64,000 nucleotides of DNA, taken from the NCBI RefSeq assembly GCF_019890615.1, contig NZ_JAINVZ010000017.1, positions 1-64,000 on the forward strand, read 5' to 3'. Both the position numbers and the translations under genes were made by a program. The notes beneath the pieces were generated by a model that worked only from the letters and a program-made list of their open reading frames with translations, was not told where the DNA came from and did not search any database. Within the stretch, counting starts at the first letter, position 1; each line of letters begins with the position of its first letter. Positions 46,316-53,528 of the stretch are shown here, in pieces. The stretch is from Streptantibioticus parmotrematis. GTDB taxonomy: Bacteria; Actinomycetota; Actinomycetes; Streptomycetales; Streptomycetaceae.

Positions 46316-47119
46316 ATGCCGTACAGGTGGTCATCCCTCCGGCGCTCCCGTCTCGGGCGCGCCGTCGTCCAACACCTGTGCCGCAATTCCGCCCTGACCC
46401 TGTCGTGGCTGGTCCTGGTCGCCGTGGGCAGCACCGCGAGCGCCGTCGCCCTGACCGACTCCTCGTCGTCGACGGGCGTCTCCAAGGAGATCCACGACAC
46501 CCGGTCGTTCGCCATGGTCGGCGCCATCTTCAGCGGCCAGGTCTCCTCCTCCGGTGACCACTTCTGCACCGGAAGCGTGATCGACAGCCCGGGCAGGAAC
46601 CTGATCGTCACCGCCGCGCACTGCATGAGCGACGGGACCAGCGCGTTGTACTTCGCCCCGGGCTACCACGACGGTGTCGCTCCGTACGGGGTGTGGAAAC
46701 TGGACCACGCGACGACGGACTCACGCTGGACCAGCGGCCAGGATCCGGACCACGACGTCGCGTTCGTCACCGTGGACCCGCTGAACGGTCAGCAGCTCGA
46801 GTCGGCGGTCGGCAGCTACACGCTGGGCATCGGGCGCAGCCCGGACAGCATCGTGCGGCTCACGGGCTACCCCAAGGTCGAGGACGCGCCGCTCACCTGC
46901 GTCAACCGCGCCTCGTCGTTCAGCGCCACGCAGCTGCGCATCGCCTGCACCGACTACAGCGGCGGCACCAGCGGGACCGCCTGGGTCACCGGCGGCACGA
47001 CGGTGATGGGGGTCATCGGCGGCTACGAGCAGGGCGGCGACACGTCCGACGTGTCGTACAGCGTGGTCTTCGGCGACGACGTGGAGACGCTCTACCAGCA
47101 GGCCACCGCCTCGGCCTGA
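46316..47119 (+). CDS. Secreted trypsin-like serine protease
   Basis: A 267-residue S1-type protease. A basic N-terminus and the hydrophobic LTLSWLVLVAVGSTASAVAL form the signal. The triad is visible as His in LIVTAAHCM, Asp in DHDVAFV, and Ser in YSGGTSGTAW, where the common GDSGG is replaced by GGTSG, as in several streptomycete V8/trypsin-like secreted enzymes. Two cysteine pairs are likely. The ATG at 46316 is chosen for its AGAAGGG ribosome-binding site; an in-frame ATG at 46256 is less supported. Divergent from osmC. Confidence 0.87.
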   Translation: MPYRWSSLRRSRLGRAVVQHLCRNSALTLSWLVLVAVGSTASAVALTDSSSSTGVSKEIHDTRSFAMVGAIFSGQVSSSGDHFCTGSVIDSPGRNLIVTAAHCMSDGTSALYFAPGYHDGVAPYGVWKLDHATTDSRWTSGQDPDHDVAFVTVDPLNGQQLESAVGSYTLGIGRSPDSIVRLTGYPKVEDAPLTCVNRASSFSATQLRIACTDYSGGTSGTAWVTGGTTVMGVIGGYEQGGDTSDVSYSVVFGDDVETLYQQATASA

Positions 47120-47160
47120 ATCCGCCGGAGCATCCCCCTCCGGGGGAGGGAGCGAGCGTT

Positions 47161-47195
47161 TTTGCCTCTGAGGCACAATGTTTGCCCGAGAGGCA
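47161..47195 (+). promoter_or_regulatory. Two operator-like inverted repeats before the XRE-cupin gene
   Basis: Two copies spaced exactly 20 bases apart, TTTGCCTCTGAGGCA (47161-47175) and TTTGCCCGAGAGGCA (47181-47195), each an imperfect inverted repeat (TGCCTC/GAGGCA). A -10-like CACAAT lies between them. Two turns of helix apart, they are suited to a dimer pair of the XRE regulator encoded 22 bases further on. Confidence 0.75.
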
Positions 47196-47217
47196 GCGCC
47201 GGGTGTCCACTTGCGGT

Positions 47218-47859
47218 ATGACCTCCCCCGCGGCGAGCGCCGTCACCGAATCCACGGACGCCGCCGAGCCCACCGGCCCCGAGCTGACCGGCCTCGGCAG
47301 CAGGCTCCGGGAGCGGCGCCGTCGCAGCGGGCTCACCCTGGAGGCCGCCGCGTCCCGGGTGGGGCTGTCGCCCGCGTACCTCTCCCGCCTGGAGACGGAA
47401 CGGCGTCAGCCCTCGCTGCCGGTCCTGCTCGGCCTCTCCCGAGCGTACGCCACGACCGTGGCGGAACTGCTGGGCGAGGAGACCGCTCCGCGTGATCCGG
47501 TCATCCGCGCCGGCCGCATCGAACCCGGCCGCGCGGGCGGCTGGGGCTACCGCAGGGCGGGCGCGCCGGACCGGGCGATGCAGGCGCTGCGACTGCGCAT
47601 CCCGCCGTCGGTGCAGGACGCGGTGGTACGGGTACACCCGGGCGAGGAGTGGCTGTACGTGCTGTCCGGGAGGCTGCGGCTGACCCTGGGCGAGGCGGTC
47701 CACCTGCTCGACCCGGGCGACGCGGCGCACTTCGACTCGTTGACTCCGCACCGGCTGGCCTCCGCGACGGCCGATCACGCGGAAGTGCTGTTCGTGCACA
47801 CGCTGTTGCAGACTCCGGCCGGCGCGCTGTGCGTCGATCCGCCGGGCCACGCCCACTGA
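47218..47859 (+). CDS. XRE-family regulator with C-terminal cupin domain
   Basis: A 213-residue protein: HTH at about residues 25-80 (LRERRRRSGLTLEAAASRVG, then SPAYLSRLETERRQPSLPVL) and a cupin at about 125-200 (VRVHPGEEWLYVLSGRLRLT and LLDPGDAAHFDSLTPHRLAS). Members sense small molecules through the cupin and often repress their own gene; the repeated inverted elements just upstream support autoregulation. The start is ATG at 47218; there is no good ribosome-binding site. It is followed by the DUF6126-like small gene. Confidence 0.92.
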   Translation: MTSPAASAVTESTDAAEPTGPELTGLGSRLRERRRRSGLTLEAAASRVGLSPAYLSRLETERRQPSLPVLLGLSRAYATTVAELLGEETAPRDPVIRAGRIEPGRAGGWGYRRAGAPDRAMQALRLRIPPSVQDAVVRVHPGEEWLYVLSGRLRLTLGEAVHLLDPGDAAHFDSLTPHRLASATADHAEVLFVHTLLQTPAGALCVDPPGHAH

Positions 47860-47960
47860 TCCCCGGGCCCCTCACCAGGGCCGAGCCCCTCGGCCTCCGA
47901 GCCCTTCAGCCCGCCGAGCCCGTCACCACGGGCCGTTCACGCAGGAAGGTCGCTTCCGCC

Positions 47961-48131
47961 ATGCCCGAAACCGGAACGCAGCGCGCCGCAGAACCCGCCA
48001 CGATCCCGTCACTGAACCGCAAGTGGCTCAACCGCGGCCTGGTCGTGCGGCTCGCCATCTACCTCGCCGGTTCCCACCTGTTCGCGGCGTTCCTCTTCCT
48101 GCTCTTCGAACTGGGCAGCCACCGCCACTGA
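47961..48131 (+). CDS. Small membrane protein (DUF6126-like)
   Basis: A 56-residue protein with one membrane segment (LVVRLAIYLAGSHLFAAFLF) and a C-terminal LFELGSHRH. The arrangement, directly after an XRE-cupin regulator, and the motif NRKWLNRGLVVRLAIYLAGS match the family annotated as DUF6126 in Streptomyces. GGAAGG lies about eleven bases before the ATG. It is probably co-transcribed with the regulator; its function is unknown. Confidence 0.75.
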   Translation: MPETGTQRAAEPATIPSLNRKWLNRGLVVRLAIYLAGSHLFAAFLFLLFELGSHRH

Positions 48132-48181
48132 TCCGCCTGGGCAGCCACCGCCGCTGATCCGCAGTCCCGCATAATCGCCGC

Positions 48182-48727
48182 ATGGCATCAACGCCCCGCC
48201 GTACGGCGTCGACGCCCCAACAGGGCGCTCCCGTATGGGAGATCGCGCCGGAGCCGGTCGGTTCGGACGACTCCGGCGCGCTGCTGCGCGCGTACTACTC
48301 GGACATCGTCGACCGCTACCACCGCCACCACCACGGCCGCGCGGCGACCGCCGCCGAGGTGGACGCGGCCATGACCGCCGAGCCCAGCGGCCATCTCGCG
48401 CCGCCGGACGGGCTGTTCCTGGTCGCCCGGCGTGACGGCACGGCGTACGGCTGCGCGGGAGTTCACCTGCTCGCACCGGGGACGGCCGAGCTGACGCGGG
48501 TCCACGTGGCGCCCTCCGCCCGGCGCGGCGGGCTGGGGTCACGCCTGCTGACGGCCGCCGAACGGGCGGCACGCGAGCGGCTGGGAGCAGCGCGGCTCTG
48601 TCTGGACACCCGCTCCGACCTGGTGGAGGCACGGGCGATGTACGCGGCGCGCGGGTACGCGGAGGTCCCCGCGTACCACGACGGGCCGTACGCCGATCAC
48701 TTCTTCGCCAAGCACCTGACGCCCTGA
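48182..48727 (+). CDS. GNAT-family N-acetyltransferase
   Basis: A 181-residue protein with a single GNAT domain. The acetyl-CoA pyrophosphate loop is clear in LTRVHVAPSARRGGLGSRLL (R-x2-G-x-G/A), and the C-terminal helix and strand LCLDTRSDLVEARAMYAARG are typical. The first 20 residues are a basic, probably disordered leader, so the start may lie slightly downstream. The substrate is unknown; neighbours give no clue. Confidence 0.85.
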   Translation: MASTPRRTASTPQQGAPVWEIAPEPVGSDDSGALLRAYYSDIVDRYHRHHHGRAATAAEVDAAMTAEPSGHLAPPDGLFLVARRDGTAYGCAGVHLLAPGTAELTRVHVAPSARRGGLGSRLLTAAERAARERLGAARLCLDTRSDLVEARAMYAARGYAEVPAYHDGPYADHFFAKHLTP

Positions 48728-48755
48728 CCGCCCGGCACCCTGACCGCCTGACGCC

Positions 48756-48806
48756 CTTACCGCCTCACTCCTTGACACTTCACTCCTTACCGCCTCACTC
48801 CTTGAC
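48756..48806. repeat. Duplicated 21-base segment at the methyltransferase stop codon
   Basis: CTTACCGCCTCACTCCTTGA recurs at 48756 and 48786, a 30-base period. The second copy contains the end of the minus-strand methyltransferase gene, so the first is a duplicate of the gene end. Confidence 0.75.
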
Positions 48807-49616
48807 GCCGACTCCCGCGTAGAAGGCGATGCGGTGCAGTTCGGACGCCTCGGGGAGGGCGCCTTCCGGGCGCCACAGCGGGGCCTGGACGACGCCGGGC
48901 TCCAGCAGGTCGAAGCCGTCGAAGAACGGCAGGATCTCGTCGTAGCCGCGCAGCGTGAGGTGGGCGGTGGCGTTCCTGTACACCTCGCGCGCGTCGCCCT
49001 CGGCGTCCCGGTGGAAGTCCGTGGTCCCGTGGGTGAGGACGAGGTGGCTGCCGGGGGCGAGCCGCTCGGTGAAGGCGCGCAGGATGCCGACGGGGTCCTC
49101 CGCGTCCTTGATGAAGTGCAGCACGGCGACGAACAGCAGGGCGACCGGCTGGTCGAAGTCGATCAACTCCCGCACCAGCGGGCTGTCCAGGATCGACTTG
49201 GGGTCGCGCACGTCGGCCAGCGCGAAGCCCGCCTGACCGGTGTCGGTCAGCTTGGCGCCCGCGTGGGTGGCGACGATGGGGTCGTTGTCGACGTAGGCGA
49301 CCCGCACCGACGGGTCGATCTCGCGGGCGACCTCATGAGTGTTGGGCGAGGTGGGGATGCCGGTGCCGATGTCGATGACCTGGCGTATCCCGGAACGCAC
49401 GACGGTGCGCACCGCGCGGCCCAGGAAGGCCCGGTTGGCGCGGGCGCTGGCCCTGGCCTCCGGGGCCATGGTGATGACCTGCTCCGCGGCCACCCGGTCG
49501 ACCTCGTAGTTGTCCCAGCCGCCGAGGTAGTAGTCGTACATCCGGGCGGGATGGGGCTTGCTGGTGTCGATCCGCTCGACGGGGAACCCGGCTCCGGTGG
49601 GGTTCTGCTCGCTCAC
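48795..49616 (-). CDS. SAM-dependent methyltransferase of the PF04672 (DUF574) family
   Basis: A 273-residue protein matching the actinobacterial family throughout: HPARMYDYYLGGWDNYEVDR, then the SAM motif VIDIGTGIPTSPNTHEVA, VAYVDNDPIVATHA and LLFVAVLHFIKDAEDP. Members are numerous in Streptomyces and often lie beside XRE/DUF397 pairs, as here; their substrates are unknown. GTG at 49616 overlaps the stop of the DUF397 gene (GTGA), so it is the third gene of the XRE-DUF397-methyltransferase operon. Confidence 0.9.
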   Translation of the reverse strand: MSEQNPTGAGFPVERIDTSKPHPARMYDYYLGGWDNYEVDRVAAEQVITMAPEARASARANRAFLGRAVRTVVRSGIRQVIDIGTGIPTSPNTHEVAREIDPSVRVAYVDNDPIVATHAGAKLTDTGQAGFALADVRDPKSILDSPLVRELIDFDQPVALLFVAVLHFIKDAEDPVGILRAFTERLAPGSHLVLTHGTTDFHRDAEGDAREVYRNATAHLTLRGYDEILPFFDGFDLLEPGVVQAPLWRPEGALPEASELHRIAFYAGVGVKE

Positions 49617-49936
49617 GCCTTGCTCCGTTCGGTGCACTTGGTGGGTGACGCGAGGAGGAAGTCGGCGTCGCCGGCCTTCGCGCCCTGGATGAACGTCTGG
49701 ATCTCGTGCTGCGTGTAGATCAGCGCCGGCCCGTCAGGATCGGTGGACTGCCGGATCGCCACCCGGCCGTCGCACAGCCTCATGGCCTCGACGCAACTGC
49801 CGCCGTTGCCGCCGCTCCATGGCTTGCGCCAGCCCTCGGTGCCCAGTTCGGCGGCGGGCATGCCGTTGTATATGCGTTCCCCGTACAGGTGTTCCCTGCC
49901 CGGGTGATTGCGGTCCCCGTCAAACCTGCGGTCCAT
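49613..49936 (-). CDS. DUF397-domain protein
   Basis: A 107-residue protein. The DUF397 core is WRKPWSGGNGGSCVEAMRL followed by VAIRQSTDPDGPALIYTQHE and FIQGAKAGDADF. DUF397 proteins are small partners of the neighbouring XRE/DUF5753 regulators, probably acting as their antagonists or toxin-antitoxin-like partners. An N-terminal addition of about 35 residues precedes the core. It starts three bases after the XRE gene stop. Confidence 0.92.
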   Translation of the reverse strand: MDRRFDGDRNHPGREHLYGERIYNGMPAAELGTEGWRKPWSGGNGGSCVEAMRLCDGRVAIRQSTDPDGPALIYTQHEIQTFIQGAKAGDADFLLASPTKCTERSKA

Positions 49937-49939
49937 CGG

Positions 49940-50806
49940 TCAGATCTCCTTGCGAACGCCGCCGAGGAAGGCCTCGGTGCTCTGTGCGGGCGTGGCCTGC
50001 GCGCACATCCGGTCCAGCGCCTCCAGGTAGGTCGACACGTCCTCGCGTTCGTCGAAGTAGACGGCGCCCACCAGACTCTCCGAGCAGACGATGTCGGGCA
50101 GTTCCTGGAGTTCGAACCGGAAGATGTGGAACGGTCCGTACATGGCGGGGTGCGGGCCCGCGGCGAAGGGCATGACCTGGAGCCTGACCCTCGGCATCGC
50201 GCAGGCCTCGATGAGCCGGTCGACCTGGGCGCGCATCACCGCCCGGCCCCCGATCGGCCGGCGCAGCACGGTCTCGTCCATCACGACCCACAGCAGCGGC
50301 GGTTCGTCCCCGGCCAGCCGGGCCTGCCGGGCCAGCCGCAGCGCGACGAGTCGGTCGATCTCCTCGTCGGAGGCGTGCGGCAGTCCGGCGCGCAGCACGG
50401 CACGGGCGTAGTCCTCGGTCTGGAGCAGGCCGGGCACGTAGTGCGGCTCGTAGGCGCGGATCAGGTTCGCCTCGCCCTCCAGGCTGACGAACGCGCTGAA
50501 CCACTCGGGCAGCACGTCGCGGTAGCGGTGCCACCAGCCGGGCCGGTTGGCCTCCCGGGCCAGCACGAGGAAGCCCTCGACCTCCTCCGGGTCGCGTACA
50601 CCGTAAGTCGTCAGCAGCTTCTCGACGTACGGGATCTTCAGGCCGGTCTCGGCCTTCTCCATCCTGCGGATCGTCGCGTGCGTGACGTCCAGCGCGGCGG
50701 CGGCCTGCTCGTAGCCGATTCCCGCCTTCTCCCGCAGATCGGCGAGACGCTTGCCGAGCACCACGCGCAGGACTGTCGGCGCACCTGTACCCCGGGACTC
50801 CGCCAC
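49940..50806 (-). CDS. XRE-family regulator with DUF5753 domain
   Basis: A 288-residue protein: HTH in LGKRLADLREKAGIGYEQAA and TIRRMEKAETGLKIPYVEKL, then DUF5753 with FVSLEGEANLIRAYEPHYVP, LLQTEDYARAV and YGPFHIFRFELQELPDIVCS. These Streptomyces regulators affect development and antibiotic production and pair with DUF397 proteins. GTG at 50806 is chosen because AAGGAGC is ideally placed; a longer reading to 50848 lacks such a site. It heads the minus-strand operon and is divergent from an anti-sigma-like ATPase gene. Confidence 0.92.
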   Translation of the reverse strand: MAESRGTGAPTVLRVVLGKRLADLREKAGIGYEQAAAALDVTHATIRRMEKAETGLKIPYVEKLLTTYGVRDPEEVEGFLVLAREANRPGWWHRYRDVLPEWFSAFVSLEGEANLIRAYEPHYVPGLLQTEDYARAVLRAGLPHASDEEIDRLVALRLARQARLAGDEPPLLWVVMDETVLRRPIGGRAVMRAQVDRLIEACAMPRVRLQVMPFAAGPHPAMYGPFHIFRFELQELPDIVCSESLVGAVYFDEREDVSTYLEALDRMCAQATPAQSTEAFLGGVRKEI

Positions 50807-50969
50807 CGCCGCTCCTTGATCCTGTAGCTCTCGGGTCCCCGCACCCACGGACCCTGGATCCTGTTGTCCCTGCTCGAACGGTCAACTCCCCTACGGACAA
50901 CGCAGTGTGTCACGTCGTCAGATGGATGGCCGGTCGGGGTTTCGGATTCTGCAAATTACAGAACGCATC

Positions 50970-50999
50970 TTGCCATCTGTTGAGCGCACCACGCATAGT
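50970..50999 (+). promoter_or_regulatory. Promoter giving a leaderless transcript for the ATPase gene
   Basis: TTGCCA (50970-50975) and CATAGT (50994-50999) are 18 bases apart. The predicted start, about seven bases after the -10 element, falls on the GTG at 51006, which has no ribosome-binding site. Confidence 0.6.
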
Positions 51000-51005
51000 G
51001 TCGGA

Positions 51006-51500
51006 GTGCCTTCCTCCCACGACGCTCTGAAGTTGGAGCGCCCGGCCGGCTTCGAAGCCCGGCGGCAGCCGTGCACGTCACGAACGGACGTGTTCCATCT
51101 GCCCGCGCTCGGGTCGTGCGTGGGCGAGGCCCGCGGGAGGCTCCGCGCCCTGCTGGCCGAGCGCGGTGTCCACGGCGAGATCGGGGACGACGCCGGCCTG
51201 GTGCTCTCCGAGCTGTTCACCAACGCCGTCCGCTACAGCGACAGCGAGCGCATATCGTGCGCCCTGCGCGTCATCGGCGATGTGATCCGTATCGAAGTCG
51301 CCGACCAGGGGCGAGGCCTGACGGAGCCTCAGCCGCGCAGGGCGGAGGTCGACGAGGAGGGCGGACGCGGCCTGCTGCTGGTCAACGCGCTGGCCACCGC
51401 CTGGGGCGTGCAGTCCTGTCCGGACGGCACGGGACGCCTGGTCTGGGCGCTCCTGCGCGACACGGACGCGAGCGCGCAGCCGCCGAACCCGAAGGCCTGA
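51006..51500 (+). CDS. Anti-sigma-type ATP-binding protein (HATPase_c_2)
   Basis: A 164-residue GHKL ATPase. The N box is DDAGLVLSELFTNAVRYSDS, G1 is VADQGRGL and G2 is EEGGRGLLLVNALATAWGV. Proteins of this type next to XRE/DUF397 genes are widespread in Streptomyces and are thought to be RsbW-like regulators. The N-terminal 40 residues are not conserved. The GTG at 51006 is at the predicted transcription start, so translation is probably leaderless. Confidence 0.87.
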   Translation: MPSSHDALKLERPAGFEARRQPCTSRTDVFHLPALGSCVGEARGRLRALLAERGVHGEIGDDAGLVLSELFTNAVRYSDSERISCALRVIGDVIRIEVADQGRGLTEPQPRRAEVDEEGGRGLLLVNALATAWGVQSCPDGTGRLVWALLRDTDASAQPPNPKA

Positions 51501-51602
51501 GACGCGCTTCCCCGACCCCCCGGCCCCTCCGCTCCCGATACCCCGGCCCCTCCGCGCTCCCGCCGGGTTCTCCGCTCCCGATACCCCGGCGGCGGCCGGT
51601 AA

Positions 51603-52418
51603 CTACAGCGGCAGCAGGTCCGGCCGCTTGGCGGTGACGTTGTCGCCGCTGGACTCGCCGCGCAGCCTGCGGCCGATCCACGGCACCAGGAAGTCGCGCG
51701 CCCAGTGAATGGTGTCGCGGCGCGCGTCGGCCGCGGTGACCGGGGGCAGCGGCGGCCACGGCTGGTCGGGGTCGGCCGGCACGGGGACGCCGAGGACCTG
51801 CCCGGCCCGCAGCGCGACCCGGGTGTGACCCTCGGGGGACAGGTGCAGGCGGTCCTCGCTCCAGGCCCGCCGGTCCTGCACCGAGCGCAGCGACCACAGG
51901 TCGAGCACTGGGCAGTCGTAACGGTCCGCGATGGCTCGCAGATGGGCGTTGTACGTGGCGATCTTGCCGCGCAGGTGCTTGAGCACCGGGACGCCACGGG
52001 TGTCGAACCCGGTGGCCACCAGCACGGTCCCGGCGGCGCCGGCGAGCGTCGCGACGGCCGCCTCGAAGCGCTCGGCGACGTCGTCGGGGTCGGTGCCGGG
52101 GCGCAGGATGTCGTTGCCGCCGGCGCAGAACGTCACCAGGTCGGGGGCGAGTTCCACGGCGCGCGGGATCTGTTCCGCCACGATCTGGTCGAGCAGACGG
52201 CCGCGCACGGCGAGGTTCGCGTACCGGAAGTCGCCCTCGGGACGGCGGTCGGCGAGCAGGACGGCGAGGCGGTCGGCCCAGCCGGCGAAGGTGCCGTCGG
52301 GGCCAGGGTCGCCGACGCCCTCGGTGAAGCTGTCGCCGATCGCCGCGTACGACCCGACGGCCGCCGCACCCGACATGGACGGGGAGTCAGGAGTGTTCAC
52401 ATCAGCCACTCGCGACAT
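51603..52418 (-). CDS. SGNH/GDSL hydrolase
   Basis: A 271-residue esterase/lipase of the SGNH type. Block I is YAAIGDSFTEGVGDPG (nucleophile Ser), block III is TFCAGGNDIL (Asn), and block V is DRLHLSPEGH (Asp and His). No signal peptide is present, so it should be cytoplasmic. The start is ATG at 52418; GTG at 52400 in the same frame is possible. It is divergent from the phosphatase gene. Confidence 0.9.
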   Translation of the reverse strand: MSRVADVNTPDSPSMSGAAAVGSYAAIGDSFTEGVGDPGPDGTFAGWADRLAVLLADRRPEGDFRYANLAVRGRLLDQIVAEQIPRAVELAPDLVTFCAGGNDILRPGTDPDDVAERFEAAVATLAGAAGTVLVATGFDTRGVPVLKHLRGKIATYNAHLRAIADRYDCPVLDLWSLRSVQDRRAWSEDRLHLSPEGHTRVALRAGQVLGVPVPADPDQPWPPLPPVTAADARRDTIHWARDFLVPWIGRRLRGESSGDNVTAKRPDLLPL

Positions 52419-52690
52419 CTTTCACCGCGCGACGTGACCTACGCGACCGTAATGAGGGGTTGACGCGACGTGATTCATCCCACCCGGCCCAAGGCCCGGG
52501 GAACGGGAATAAGACGGAAGGTGCATGACACACGGATCGCGGCGGCGTGCGGCGGACTCCGGGGGCGCACCGCCGGACGGGCACCCCGCCCGGCACATAC
52601 CGGCTGGTACGCATCTGGTCATCTTGTCGTATCGTCGGAATTGGCTGAGCGGCGGTGACCAGTACCGTCGGCCGTCCAGAAGGAGCCCCG

Positions 52691-53518
52691 GTGACCCAGC
52701 AGACGCCGCAGTCCGCGACGGCACAGCCCGAGCCCGAGCTGACGGGGGTGCGCAACTTCCGCGACGTCGGCGGACTGGCCACCACGGACGGACGCAGGGT
52801 CGCCCGCGGCAGGCTCTACCGCAGCGGTCACCTCGCGCACGCCACCGATCAGGACGCCGCGTTCCTGTCCACCCTGGGCCTGCACACCATCCTGGACTTC
52901 CGCAACTCCTCCGACATCGCGCTGGAGGGCCCGGACGTCGGCCTCGACGGGGTGCGCAACGTCAACATGCCGCTGAGCGACCCGGCGGCCGGCGCCGACT
53001 TCTGGATGTCGGTGCGCGAGGGCGACCTGGAGACGCTGCACGCCGCGCTGGGCGACGGGCGGGGCGAACGCCGGATGATCGGCGCCTACCGCGCGCTGAT
53101 CCTGGAGCGCACCGCCGAGCACGGCCGGATGCTGGAGCTGATCGCGGACGCCGGGTCGGTGCCGGTGCTGCTGCACTGCGCCGCGGGCAAGGACCGGGCG
53201 GGCACCTCGGTGGCGATCATCCTGCTGGCCCTCGGCGTGCGGCGGGACGAGATCGAGGCGGACTACCTGCTGAGCAACGACGCGCACCGCCGCTACCGGG
53301 TGCAGCGCGCCGCGCACGCTCAGCCCACGACGACGCCCGAGGTCATGGCGCTGCTCAGCCCGCTGTTCGAGGCGAGGATCGACTACCTGACAGCCGCCTT
53401 CGACACCATCGAGGAGCGCTGGGGCTCCGCCGACCGCTATCTCGCCGACGGCCTGGGCCTGTCCGACGAGCGCCGGGCGAGGCTGCGCGCCCTCCTCCTG
53501 GAGGAGCACAGCGGCTAA
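52691..53518 (+). CDS. Tyrosine phosphatase-like protein (PTP, DUF/Y_phosphatase3 type)
   Basis: A 275-residue phosphatase with the active-site loop VLLHCAAGKDRAGTSVAI (HCxxGKDRxG) and the N-terminal GVRNFRDVGGLATTDGRRV and RGRLYRSGHL motifs, the hallmark of the LipA/MptpB-like family that acts on phosphotyrosine, phosphoserine or phosphoinositides. GTG at 52691 follows AAGGAGCCCCG. The oligopeptidase gene begins ten bases after its stop, so the two are one operon. Confidence 0.92.
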   Translation: MTQQTPQSATAQPEPELTGVRNFRDVGGLATTDGRRVARGRLYRSGHLAHATDQDAAFLSTLGLHTILDFRNSSDIALEGPDVGLDGVRNVNMPLSDPAAGADFWMSVREGDLETLHAALGDGRGERRMIGAYRALILERTAEHGRMLELIADAGSVPVLLHCAAGKDRAGTSVAIILLALGVRRDEIEADYLLSNDAHRRYRVQRAAHAQPTTTPEVMALLSPLFEARIDYLTAAFDTIEERWGSADRYLADGLGLSDERRARLRALLLEEHSG

Positions 53519-53528
53519 GGTCGGCCGG

